Shown here: one piece after another, positions 11,694 to 20,248 of the stretch
Numbering within the stretch: the stretch's first letter is position 1
Layout: each line of letters opens with the position of its first letter
DNA from: Sphaerochaeta sp.
GTDB taxonomy: Bacteria; Spirochaetota; Spirochaetia; Sphaerochaetales; Sphaerochaetaceae
Reading direction: 5' to 3'
NCBI GenBank assembly: GCA_022482495.1
Contig: JAKVPA010000010.1
Coordinates: 1-64,000 of the forward strand
DNA: 64,000 bases
Translations under genes and position numbers: made by a program
The notes under the pieces: generated by a model
The model's input: the letters and a program-made list of their open reading frames with translations, nothing else
The model's database searches: none
Told to the model about the DNA's origin: nothing

Positions 11694-12422
11694 ATGGTTT
11701 TGATTCATCTGGAATTGTTGTCGGACGCTGAACTTCGGTACATCGCCCGACAGGAAGGCTTTTCCGATTGGGAGAGTCTGGACCGCGATGAGCTGATCGA
11801 GCAACTCCAGGAAAAATATGAGGATGAAGACGACCAAAACCCGATCGCGCGGGATACGGTAAGCCAGAAGCGTTTCCTTACATCATTGACCGACTTTGGT
11901 TCTCCCGACAAGAAGAACGGCATGCTTCCCGGACTGGAAGAGTTGCCGAAAGCCTATAACGAGACTTCCGTCCATCTGCTTCTGCGTGACCCCCAATGGG
12001 CGTACGCCTACTGGTCCCTCTCCGCGGCGACCAGGACGGAGATCACCTCCGAGATGGAGAACCCGGAATTGCTTCTCAGAGTTTCGATGCATGATCCCCA
12101 GAGTGGGGAGAAAGCTTCGTTCGACATCTCCATCGGCCTTGCCGATGACCAGTGGAACATCAACCTGCCCCGGCTGGGGGGCGTATACGGTGTCTCGATC
12201 CTCTGGCGCAAGGCGGATGGATCGACCATTACGCTTGCCCAGTCAAAAACAGTTGAGACGTTCCCTTCCTATTGGGAGGAACACTACGACGAGATCTCGA
12301 TGGACAAGGACAAGTTCAACGTGATGTTCTCGTCGGTGCTCTCCAATGAAGGGGAGGTCGCCGATAATCCGATGCTTCGTTCCGTGGCGCGGATCCTGAG
12401 CAAAGGGGTGCTTGAATCATGA
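11694..12422 (+). CDS. DUF4912 domain protein with Rho-N/SAP-like N-terminus
   Basis: 242 aa. Residues 6-40 (LLSDAELRYIARQEGF...LDRDELIEQL) look like a small helical Rho-N or SAP-type module. Residues about 95-200 (VHLLLRDPQWAYAYWSLS...GVYGVSILW) match DUF4912, a beta-rich domain often found beside GH57 or glycogen genes. The exact role is unknown. Its stop overlaps the ATG of the branching enzyme gene (ATGA), so both are co-translated; I infer it assists glucan metabolism, possibly by carbohydrate binding. Confidence 0.8.
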   Translation: MVLIHLELLSDAELRYIARQEGFSDWESLDRDELIEQLQEKYEDEDDQNPIARDTVSQKRFLTSLTDFGSPDKKNGMLPGLEELPKAYNETSVHLLLRDPQWAYAYWSLSAATRTEITSEMENPELLLRVSMHDPQSGEKASFDISIGLADDQWNINLPRLGGVYGVSILWRKADGSTITLAQSKTVETFPSYWEEHYDEISMDKDKFNVMFSSVLSNEGEVADNPMLRSVARILSKGVLES

Positions 12423-14011
12423 AACCAACCAATGTCGCCATTGTCCTCAACGCCCATCTGCCGTATGTCCGTCATCTGGAGTATCCTCGCTTTCTTGAGG
12501 AAGACTGGTTGTATGAGGCGATCAGCGAGACGTATCTTCCGCTGGCGCGGATGCTGGCACGGATGGCCCATGAGCATTATCCCGTCAAACTGACCATCAG
12601 CATGAGTCCCACGCTGACCTGCATGCTTGCCGACGAACCACTGCAGCAACGGTTCATCTCCTATCTGAACATGCACAGGGAGCTGGGGGAGAAAGAAGTC
12701 CGCAGGACGGAGACGGAGCAGCCTGAATACGCCGAAATGGCCCGGTGGTACCTGAACCGGTACCAGCAGAACCTGGATGATTTCGAGGCGTGCGGGCACA
12801 ACATCCTTACCCTTTTCCGCAGGTTGGAGGAGGAAGGGGTGGTGGAGTTGATCACCACCTGCGCCACCCATGCATACCTGCCGTTGTATCAGGAATATCC
12901 CCAGGCGATCAACGCGCAGATCGAACTGGGCATCCAGTCCCATCTGAACGCGTTCGGCCATATCTCACGTGGCTTCTGGCTGCCGGAGTGCGGATACTTC
13001 CCCGGTCTTGAACAGTATCTGAAAAGCAAAGGGGTCTCTTGGTTCCAGACGGCCAGCCAAAGCATGCTGCTCTCTCCGGACAAGGTGGAGGACGGTACGT
13101 TCCGTCCGGTGCGCTGCCCCAACGGCCTGGTGGCGTTTCCCCGGGACTATGAAGCGACCAGTCTGGTGTGGTCCAACACCAGCGGGTATCCGTGCGATCC
13201 CCGCTACCGTGAGTTCTACCGGGATATCGGCTATGATCTTCCGATGGACTATATCGGTCCGTACGTCGAAGAAGATGGAAACCGTATCTTCACCGGATTC
13301 AAGTACTGTGCCATCACCGGGGCGGGCAATGAGAAACGGCCGTACCGGCTTTCCGAAGGAAGGATGCTGGTCAAGGAACACGCGGCGAATTTCCTGTACA
13401 ACATCACCAACAAGAACTCCCGCATCGCCCGGACGATCGGCATGGATCCGCTTTCCACGCTCTGTTTTGACTGTGAGCTGTTCGGTCACTGGTGGTTCGA
13501 AGGCATCGATTGGCTGGAGGAAGTGCTCCGCCAGGGATGCCAGGGAGAAAACCACGTGGCGTTCATCACCCCCACACAGTTCCTGGAGTCAAATCCCGAT
13601 CTGGAGACTGCGCGGCCGGCATTCTCATCCTGGGGGCAGGGCGGGTTCAGTTCCACCTGGCTTGATGGATCGAACGCGTGGGTGTACCGGCACATCCACC
13701 AGAGTCTGGAGCGGATGGGCGAACTGGCCGAGCGTTTCCCTGACCAGATCAGCCTGAAACGGCGTTTCCTCAACCAGGCGGCCCGCGAAGTGTTGCTTGC
13801 CATGGACAGCGACTGGCCGTTCATCATGTACCACCGCACCGGCGGGGCGTATGCCCAGAAACGGCTGGAAGAGCATCTGCAGAACTTCAACGTGGTGTAC
13901 AGCAACATGTGCAAGAACGCCGTGAACACCGAATGGCTGGTCAAGGCGGAGAAGAAGGATGTGATCTTCAAGGACATCGATTACAACATCTTCGCCCCCA
14001 AACGCCACTGA
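12419..14011 (+). CDS. GH57-type 1,4-alpha-glucan branching enzyme
   Basis: 530 aa, the size of GH57 branching enzymes with a DUF1957 C-terminal domain. The N-terminal VAIVLNAHLPYVRH is the family His motif (HxPxxxH type). SRGFWLPECGYFPG near residue 185 carries the putative nucleophile Glu, and STLCFDCELFGHWWFEG near residue 347 carries the general-acid Asp. The C-terminal block SDWPFIMYHRTGGAYAQKR is typical. It introduces alpha-1,6 branches into glycogen-like polymers in the cytoplasm. Followed by a clear terminator. Confidence 0.88.
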   Translation: MKPTNVAIVLNAHLPYVRHLEYPRFLEEDWLYEAISETYLPLARMLARMAHEHYPVKLTISMSPTLTCMLADEPLQQRFISYLNMHRELGEKEVRRTETEQPEYAEMARWYLNRYQQNLDDFEACGHNILTLFRRLEEEGVVELITTCATHAYLPLYQEYPQAINAQIELGIQSHLNAFGHISRGFWLPECGYFPGLEQYLKSKGVSWFQTASQSMLLSPDKVEDGTFRPVRCPNGLVAFPRDYEATSLVWSNTSGYPCDPRYREFYRDIGYDLPMDYIGPYVEEDGNRIFTGFKYCAITGAGNEKRPYRLSEGRMLVKEHAANFLYNITNKNSRIARTIGMDPLSTLCFDCELFGHWWFEGIDWLEEVLRQGCQGENHVAFITPTQFLESNPDLETARPAFSSWGQGGFSSTWLDGSNAWVYRHIHQSLERMGELAERFPDQISLKRRFLNQAAREVLLAMDSDWPFIMYHRTGGAYAQKRLEEHLQNFNVVYSNMCKNAVNTEWLVKAEKKDVIFKDIDYNIFAPKRH

Positions 14012-14028
14012 GCGCACCCTTCTTTCAA

Positions 14029-14056
14029 TGAGCCCCCAGGTGGGGCTCTTTTTTTT
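14029..14056 (+). terminator. rho-independent terminator after the branching enzyme gene
   Basis: Stem GAGCCCC/GGGGCTC with a short loop, followed by eight T. Confidence 0.9.
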
Positions 14057-14174
14057 GTCTCTGTTGGCGCCAGAGTTTCTCTTTTTCCGTCTATTTTCTC
14101 CTCTGTGTAAACTTTCGTTAAGTGGAAAAGTCGCGATTTCTCTCGGACAACCGGAAAAACGCCCATGACCGTCC

Positions 14175-14220
14175 TTGTGCCTTGGTGGGGCGAAGTGTAG
14201 ATTATTGGTAGAAAGTGGGA
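14175..14220 (+). promoter_or_regulatory. promoter of the division/cell-wall operon, with GTGGG boxes
   Basis: TTGTGC (14175-14180), 17-base spacer, TAGATT (14198-14203). GGTGGGG at about 14184 and GTGGGA at 14215 and near 14258 resemble the TGGG-type repeats bound by MraZ. They are not spaced at a regular ten bases, so autoregulation by MraZ is only a suggestion. Confidence 0.5.
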
Positions 14221-14264
14221 GAAAATCCCATTTTGTTGGCGTATCAAGAGGAGATTGTGGGAAG

Positions 14265-14717
14265 ATGCTGACGGGTGAATTCAGAGTCACCATTGACGAA
14301 AAAGGCCGCATTCTCATCCCGTCCCGGCTTCGGGTGGAGATGGATGGGGACGGTCTGTACGTCACCCGCGGTCTGGAGAATTGTCTTTGGATGTTCCTTC
14401 CCCAAGGTTTTGAAAACCTGATGCGCACCATCATCAACGGACCGGGAGCGGTGTTCAACGCCAACAGAAGGTTGCTCCAACGGAACATCATCAGTCCCGC
14501 CCAGCTCTGTGAAATTGACCGCAGCGGGAGGATCAACATCCCGCCGACACTCCGTGAGTTCGCGAAACTGGAATTGAAGGAGGAGTGCACCCTGCTCGGC
14601 TCGGGAACCTATCTTGAGTTGTGGAACACGACGGCGTTTGACGCCTACCTGACGGCGATGGATCCGAAGTTCACCCAGGCCGCCCAGGAATTCGGCGATA
14701 CCTTGGGAGGTGTGTGA
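14265..14717 (+). CDS. mraZ: transcriptional regulator MraZ
   Basis: 150 aa with two SpoVT-AbrB-like MraZ repeats: LTGEFRVTIDEKGRILIPS at the N-terminus and a second around AQLCEIDRSGRINIPPTLRE (about residues 77-98). It is first gene of the division cluster, as in most bacteria. MraZ binds repeats upstream of itself and controls the cluster. The stop shares one base with the rsmH start (TGATG). Confidence 0.93.
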   Translation: MLTGEFRVTIDEKGRILIPSRLRVEMDGDGLYVTRGLENCLWMFLPQGFENLMRTIINGPGAVFNANRRLLQRNIISPAQLCEIDRSGRINIPPTLREFAKLELKEECTLLGSGTYLELWNTTAFDAYLTAMDPKFTQAAQEFGDTLGGV

Positions 14718-15604
14718 TGGAATTCGTCCACTATCCCGTGATGCATGCCGAAGTGCTCTCATATCTGGTACCCACCCGGTCCAACGCCGAGATGGTCGAC
14801 GCGACCACCGGGGAGGGCGGGCACACCAAACTGTTTCTGGAGACTTATCCGGATCTGCACGTCACCGGTCTTGACCGGGATGCCGGCATCCAAAAGAAAG
14901 CCATCGAGCGGCTCAAGCCGTTCGGAGCGCGCTTCACCCCGGTGAACACGTGGTTCGACACGTTCTTCACCGACTACCACGGGCCTCTGCTCGATCTGGT
15001 GCTGTTTGACCTGGGAATCTCCTCCTATCACTTTGAAGAATCGGAACGGGGCTTCTCGTTCCTGAAGGATGAGTCGCTTGATATGCGGCTGGATACCACG
15101 GCGGCGAAAACCGCCGCCGATGTGGTCAACGGATATGACGAACAACGGCTTGCCGATGTGATTTGGAAGTACGGTGAAGAACGGTACTCCCGACGCATCG
15201 CGAAAGCCATCGTTCTGGCACGCAAGCGTGGCGGAATACGCACGAGCAACGAACTTGCCCAGATCATCTGGGAAGCCGTCCCTCCGCCGTACCGGTATGG
15301 ACACATCCATCCGGCGACACGCTCGTTCCAGGCGATCCGCATCGAGGTGAACCAGGAATTGGACCGCATCACGCCGGCAATCCGCGGGGCGGTGGCCGCC
15401 CTTCGGTCCGGAGGGAGGCTGGCGGTCATCAGCTTCCATTCCCTGGAGGACAGGCCGGTGAAATGGCTGTTCCGGGAACTGGCACAAGGGGAGGCGCCAA
15501 CGGTACGTATCCTGACGAAAAAACCGGTGGTGCCCAGTGAAACGGAAGATGCGGAAAACGCACCGTCACGGAGCGCAAAGCTGCGCGTCGTGGAAAAAGT
15601 GTAG
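14717..15604 (+). CDS. rsmH: 16S rRNA (cytosine-1402-N4)-methyltransferase RsmH
   Basis: 295 aa. HYPVMHAEVLSYL at the N-terminus, the SAM-binding VDATTGEGGHTKLFL near residue 30, FDLGISSYHFEESERGFSF near 100, and ISFHSLEDRPVKWLFRE near 238 are diagnostic. It methylates the ribosomal decoding site. The start ATG at 14717 follows GGGAGG; a GTG one codon earlier is less likely. Confidence 0.95.
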   Translation: MEFVHYPVMHAEVLSYLVPTRSNAEMVDATTGEGGHTKLFLETYPDLHVTGLDRDAGIQKKAIERLKPFGARFTPVNTWFDTFFTDYHGPLLDLVLFDLGISSYHFEESERGFSFLKDESLDMRLDTTAAKTAADVVNGYDEQRLADVIWKYGEERYSRRIAKAIVLARKRGGIRTSNELAQIIWEAVPPPYRYGHIHPATRSFQAIRIEVNQELDRITPAIRGAVAALRSGGRLAVISFHSLEDRPVKWLFRELAQGEAPTVRILTKKPVVPSETEDAENAPSRSAKLRVVEKV

Positions 15605-15613
15605 GAGGACGAC

Positions 15614-15970
15614 ATGAATTCGTTGATCGATCGTGATTTTGATGTGAATGACATTTCGCAACCCATAGAGAAGGGCCATGAAGCCACCGTCTCAAAGTTC
15701 AGTCATGCCGTCGCCATCGCGATGCTGGTCTTCATCTTGGCGGTCGTCTTCGCCGTGGTCTGGATGGAAGGGGTGGACCATACCCTGCAGACCGACGTAA
15801 CCGATCTGGAGTCCCAGATCTCCCAGCTTGAGGAGCAGCACCGGTCACTGCGCGCCCGTCTGGCCATCCAGGGGATGCCGGAGGATCTGGTGCGGAGGGC
15901 CATTATCGAAGGGGTGACGTTTGAGCGCATCGACGCCCCGGACATCCTGCTGGTGGGCGGGGAGGGCTGA
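15614..15970 (+). CDS. ftsL: FtsL-like cell division protein
   Basis: 118 aa. One membrane segment (about residues 33-52, VAIAMLVFILAVVFAVVW), a short cytoplasmic N-terminus and a following coiled coil (TDLESQISQLEEQHRSLRARL). Sequence identity to FtsL is weak, as is usual; the call rests on topology and on its place between rsmH and murF. SD GGAGGA precedes the ATG. It would link the divisome in the periplasm with FtsQ/FtsB partners. Confidence 0.7.
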   Translation: MNSLIDRDFDVNDISQPIEKGHEATVSKFSHAVAIAMLVFILAVVFAVVWMEGVDHTLQTDVTDLESQISQLEEQHRSLRARLAIQGMPEDLVRRAIIEGVTFERIDAPDILLVGGEG

Positions 15971-15971
15971 G

Positions 15972-17330
15972 ATGAAGCTGTCCGTCGCGTATGATTTCAA
16001 GGAAGCCGCCCGCATGCTGGGCGCCATCCGGACCATCGGTGAAGGGTCGGTGATCACTTCGGTGGAGACTGACTCCCGTTTGGTGCGTCCCGGTTCCCTG
16101 TTCGTCGCGCTCGCGGGTTCCGTCTGCGATGGTTCCCGCTACCTCCCCCAGGCAAAGGCGGCCGGAGCGGCCGCCGCCGTCGTCTCCCAACATCATGTGG
16201 ACCAGACTGTTGTTTCCGTCGGATTGCCGCTTATCATCGTGGACGATTCCCTCAAGGCGTTGTGGAAGTTCTCCCACGCCCATCTGTCCCGGTTTTCCGG
16301 GGTCACCTATGCCGGCGTCACCGGTTCTTGTGGAAAAAGCACCACCAAAGAGGCGCTTTCCGCCATCCTGTCCCAACAGGGACGGACGGTGAAGACGCCG
16401 GGAAACCTTAATTCGGAAATCGGCATGCCCCTTTCCGTGCTTTCCGTAGGGAATGGGACGAAATACGGGGTGTTCGAGATGGGTGTCGACCATGCCGGCG
16501 AGATGGACCACATGTTTTCCGTGCTCAAGCCGGACGTGGGTATTCTGACCAACATTGGCATCTCCCATCTGGAGAAATTCGGTACCCGGAGCGCCATCGC
16601 CCATGAGAAAGGCCGTCTGTTCCACAGAGATATCCAGGCGGGATTCATCTCCCGCGGCTGTCCGTTCATCCGTCAGATCGAACGGGAGAGCGGCATCATG
16701 CTCCGTTCGTATGACCTTTCGTCGCTGCATGCCGCGGACCGGGGGCTTTCCGGATGGGACCTTGTCATTGGAAATCACCCCTGCCACGTCAACGCCGTAG
16801 GCGCGCACCTCCTCTCCGATATCGCCGGCGCCGTCGAAACGGCCCGGTTCCTTGGGGTGGCGGATGACGCCATCGCCGCGGGACTGGAGGGATTCACGCC
16901 CATGGAAGGACGTTCCACCGTGCTTTCCGGTGGCGTGACGATCATCGAGGACTGCTATAACGCCAGTCTGGATTCCACGCGTTCCATTCTGGAATGCGTC
17001 AACGCGCTTTCCTGGAACGGCCGCAAGAAAGCGGTGTTGGGACCGATGAAGGAACTGGGCTCGGAGAGCCGGAAGGCCCACGAGGAGATCGCCCGGAAAA
17101 TCCTCCATTCGGACATGCATTCCGTCTTCCTGTTCGGAAAAGAGACGGAGGATGCCTATCTTCTGCTCAGACGGGCCGGTTGGAAAGGGGAACTCTCGTT
17201 CACCGAGGATTTCGCCACGCTGGAGGACGAAGTTGCCTCTTCCGCCAGCCACGGAGATCTTTTTCTGGTAAAAGGCTCCCGAGCCGCGTCCATGGAGCGG
17301 TTGATTCCACTGCTCAAGGCTGCAGGATGA
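15972..17330 (+). CDS. murF: UDP-N-acetylmuramoyl-tripeptide--D-alanyl-D-alanine ligase MurF
   Basis: 452 aa Mur ligase. TDSRLVRPGSLFVALAG is the N-terminal substrate motif (about residues 34-50). GVTGSCGKSTTKEAL is the P-loop near residue 115, followed by TPGNLNSEIGMPLSVL, typical of MurF, and EDCYNASLDSTRSIL near 328. Acts in the cytoplasm on the precursor that MraY then transfers to lipid. It starts one base after the ftsL stop. No murE or murD lies in this cluster. Confidence 0.92.
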   Translation: MKLSVAYDFKEAARMLGAIRTIGEGSVITSVETDSRLVRPGSLFVALAGSVCDGSRYLPQAKAAGAAAAVVSQHHVDQTVVSVGLPLIIVDDSLKALWKFSHAHLSRFSGVTYAGVTGSCGKSTTKEALSAILSQQGRTVKTPGNLNSEIGMPLSVLSVGNGTKYGVFEMGVDHAGEMDHMFSVLKPDVGILTNIGISHLEKFGTRSAIAHEKGRLFHRDIQAGFISRGCPFIRQIERESGIMLRSYDLSSLHAADRGLSGWDLVIGNHPCHVNAVGAHLLSDIAGAVETARFLGVADDAIAAGLEGFTPMEGRSTVLSGGVTIIEDCYNASLDSTRSILECVNALSWNGRKKAVLGPMKELGSESRKAHEEIARKILHSDMHSVFLFGKETEDAYLLLRRAGWKGELSFTEDFATLEDEVASSASHGDLFLVKGSRAASMERLIPLLKAAG

Positions 17331-17340
17331 GGAGGGGAGG

Positions 17341-18240
17341 ATGCACATGATCATTGCGTGCGCAGGCATCGGTTTCATTGTCACCTTCGTCATCTCCCGC
17401 ACCATGCTGCAGGGGGAGCGGAAACTGGTGGTGCGGATCAAGCCGGAACTCCAGGATGTCCAGGGAGAGAAGGCGGGAACCCCGACCATCGGGGGGATCG
17501 CTTTCTGCGTCGGCACGACGGTGGCCAACCTCGCCACCGGCATCAACCCGGTGTTGCTGCTCAGCATGTGGCTGTTCTGCCTGATCGGGTTGTGGGATGA
17601 TGTGGAAAAGACCCATACCCTGAATGGTGACGGCCTTTCCCCGCGCACCAAACTGCTGTCCCAGCTGTTTGTTTCCGTATTGGTCGTCTCCACCCTGGCC
17701 GTATCGGGCAACCTCCATACGACGATGTTCGGCCACAACTGGGGAGTGTGGTACGGACTGTTCGCCATCCTGTACCTGATGTTCTTTGTCAATGCGGTGA
17801 ACATCACCGACGGCTTGGACGGCCTTGCAGGCTTGGTCTCCATCCTCCCGTTGATCCTTCTGTGCGTCATCGGGGCCAATCCGTTCCTCTACGCGTTCAT
17901 CGGTTCCCTTGCCGCGTTCTTGGTGTTCAATCTCAAGCCGGCCAAGTACTTCATGGGGGACGCGGGCAGCCATGCAATTGGTGCGGTGCTCGCCACGACG
18001 GCGTTGATGGACAAGACGGAAGTGGTGACGTTGATCGCCAGTTCCGCGTTGGTCATCGAACTCTTTTCCTCGCTGGTGCAGATCATCTTCATCCGGACGC
18101 TGGGAAAGAAGGTCTTCTCCATCGCGCCGCTGCACCATGCGTTCGAGAAAAAAGGAATCGCCGAGCGTACCATTGTCACGGGGTACACGTTGCTGACCGT
18201 ACTGGTGTCTTTGGTCGCCTATCTGGTCTACAGGGGGTAG
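17341..18240 (+). CDS. mraY: phospho-N-acetylmuramoyl-pentapeptide transferase MraY
   Basis: 299 aa, shorter than the usual 320-360. Polytopic membrane protein that makes lipid I. Motifs: GTPTIGGIAF near residue 45, NAVNITDGLDGLAGL near 153 with the Asp pair, KYFMGDAGSHAIGA near 201, and IAPLHHAFEKKG near 262. The C-terminus ends soon after the last helix. ATG 17341 and ATG 17347 are both served by the GGAGGGGAGG tract. Confidence 0.92.
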   Translation: MHMIIACAGIGFIVTFVISRTMLQGERKLVVRIKPELQDVQGEKAGTPTIGGIAFCVGTTVANLATGINPVLLLSMWLFCLIGLWDDVEKTHTLNGDGLSPRTKLLSQLFVSVLVVSTLAVSGNLHTTMFGHNWGVWYGLFAILYLMFFVNAVNITDGLDGLAGLVSILPLILLCVIGANPFLYAFIGSLAAFLVFNLKPAKYFMGDAGSHAIGAVLATTALMDKTEVVTLIASSALVIELFSSLVQIIFIRTLGKKVFSIAPLHHAFEKKGIAERTIVTGYTLLTVLVSLVAYLVYRG

Positions 18241-18244
18241 AGGA

Positions 18245-19486
18245 ATGGATCGACGACGGCAGTTTGACGATTGGAACATTACCTATCAGGCCGAGGAAGT
18301 GGAATCGGAGAAGGAAGGGACGAACAGCGCGTTCACGTTTCTGTGCGTTCTGTTGCTGCTCACCGGCTTCGGGTTGATCATGCTGTACAGCGCCTCCTAC
18401 GATGAGGCGATCCGTCACGCGCTTCCCCATTACTACTACGTGGCCCGTCAGGCAATGTTCGCCATCGCCGGCCTTGTGGTTGGCCTGGCCATCCGGTTCG
18501 TTCCCGTCCGTTGGTTTTCCGCCTTGTCCGTTCCGATGTTGCTGCTGTCCCTGATGTTGATGCTCCTCACGTTGTTCTCGCCGCTGGGGTCGACTGTTCT
18601 GGGAGCGCGCCGCTGGCTGCGCTTCGGTCCGTTGTCCCTCCAACCGGTGGAAGTGGTGAAGTTTTCCGTCGTGCTGTTCCTTGCCTTTTGGTTCCGTGAC
18701 GAAAAGCGCAAAGGAATCAATCGTTTCCTGGTTCCCGTGCTGGTCATGCTGGGCTTTTCCGCCCTGATCATCCTGCAACGGGATTTCAGCTCGACGGTGG
18801 TGTTCATCGGACTGTGCCTGGCCATGTTCGTCGCTGGTGGCATCGGCTTCGGCCATCTGGCGCTGCTCATCGCTTCGCTTGCCGTCCCGACTGCGGTCAT
18901 CATGCTTTCCGCGCCGTACCGGGTGCGGAGGATCGCCAGTTTCCTGATGCCGGGGCTGGACGATGCCTCGATGAATTATCAAGTGTCAACCGCGCTGAAG
19001 GCGATCAAGGCAGGGGGATTCTTTGGCGTTGGGCTGGGCAAGGGGACGTACAAGCTCGGCCTGCTTCCGGAAGTGCAGAATGATTTCATCTTCGCCAACA
19101 TGTGCGAGGAGACCGGGTTCGTCTGGGTGATGTTCCTGATGGCGATGTTCGTCATCTTCGCCATTCTTGGGTACAAGACATACCAGCGAGCCAAACGTCA
19201 GGACCTGTTCCTTTCCTATCTGGCATTCGGCTACACCACGATGATCGTCTGGCAGGCGGTCATCAACATCGCCGTAGTCGTCGGGTTGCTGCCGCCTACC
19301 GGCATCCCGCTTCCGTTCTTCAGCCAGGGAGGGACCAACCTGTTCGTCGTTCTGGTTTCCTCCTCTCTCATCTACCGTGTCATGCTGATCTGTTCCGGCC
19401 GCATCCCATTGGAGAAAAGCAACCTTTCCAAGGATGAACGCAGGCTGGTTGAATTTCCCGCTTCCGGTGAGGAACCTCGTTCATGA
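18245..19486 (+). CDS. ftsW: SEDS peptidoglycan polymerase FtsW
   Basis: 413 aa, about ten membrane helices. FGLIMLYSASYDEA near residue 40, GARRWLRFGPLSLQPVEVVKFS near 120 and LPPTGIPLPFFSQGGTNL near 346 are SEDS signatures. Its place in the division cluster identifies FtsW rather than RodA. It polymerises septal glycan with a class B PBP; the only PBP in this window (28214-29882) is interrupted. Confidence 0.93.
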   Translation: MDRRRQFDDWNITYQAEEVESEKEGTNSAFTFLCVLLLLTGFGLIMLYSASYDEAIRHALPHYYYVARQAMFAIAGLVVGLAIRFVPVRWFSALSVPMLLLSLMLMLLTLFSPLGSTVLGARRWLRFGPLSLQPVEVVKFSVVLFLAFWFRDEKRKGINRFLVPVLVMLGFSALIILQRDFSSTVVFIGLCLAMFVAGGIGFGHLALLIASLAVPTAVIMLSAPYRVRRIASFLMPGLDDASMNYQVSTALKAIKAGGFFGVGLGKGTYKLGLLPEVQNDFIFANMCEETGFVWVMFLMAMFVIFAILGYKTYQRAKRQDLFLSYLAFGYTTMIVWQAVINIAVVVGLLPPTGIPLPFFSQGGTNLFVVLVSSSLIYRVMLICSGRIPLEKSNLSKDERRLVEFPASGEEPRS

Positions 19487-20235
19487 ACGTACGCAGGCTT
19501 CTGTTGGTGCTCTGCCTTTTCGGCGTTCTCATCTTGATTGTCCGCTTTTCCCTGCAGTTCATCCCCGCCTTCGTCATCCGGGAGATCCGGGTGACGGAAA
19601 ACCCGGCGGGCTACTCCATCCCCGCTTCCGCGGTCCGGGTGATGCAGTCGTGGAATGGAAAGAACGCGTTCTCCTTTACCCGGGCAGAGATGGAGCGGGC
19701 GTTGTCGTCCGATCCCTTGATTCTCAAAGCACAGGTGCGTCGTCGGGGCGCCGGTGTGGTTGCGGTGAGCTTGAGGATCCGGAAGGCCGACGCGGTGATC
19801 CTCTGCACGAAAGAGGGTCAGGTGGTGGATTCCCTGGTGGTGACGGATACGGGAATCCTGCCGCTTGCCGAAGATGAGCGGGATGTGTACCCCGAGCGGG
19901 TGGTCCGGGTGGAGGTCAGCGATTCCTATGGCCAAATGATGCGCCACTACGGTGTGGACGACGCCTTCCGCTCCGTCCTTGCCATGGTGGGATCCATATC
20001 CGGCGATACATCCTTGATAACCACCGTGAAATACGATAATAATAGTAGCAACAGTTTCGGAAACGTCGTTCTCGTTCTCGAGCCCCTGAACGCGCTGGTC
20101 TCCGTCCGTGAAAAGATTGATGCGTCACGCCTGTCCCAGGCGCTGGAAGTGGTCAAGAGGGAACAGGTGGGCAGCATCCCTTCACGGGAGCCGACCCGTT
20201 ACGATGTGTACGGTTCCGGAATGGTTCGCCGATAG
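19483..20235 (+). CDS. ftsQ: FtsQ/DivIB-like division protein
   Basis: 250 aa. One N-terminal membrane helix (about 5-24, LLLVLCLFGVLILIVRFSL), then a POTRA-like segment (FVIREIRVTENPAGYSIPAS...), and a periplasmic beta domain. Identity rests on topology and position between ftsW (ATGA overlap) and ftsA. It would bridge early and late divisome proteins. Confidence 0.72.
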   Translation: MNVRRLLLVLCLFGVLILIVRFSLQFIPAFVIREIRVTENPAGYSIPASAVRVMQSWNGKNAFSFTRAEMERALSSDPLILKAQVRRRGAGVVAVSLRIRKADAVILCTKEGQVVDSLVVTDTGILPLAEDERDVYPERVVRVEVSDSYGQMMRHYGVDDAFRSVLAMVGSISGDTSLITTVKYDNNSSNSFGNVVLVLEPLNALVSVREKIDASRLSQALEVVKREQVGSIPSREPTRYDVYGSGMVRR

Positions 20236-20248
20236 CGGAGGTTGCAGG

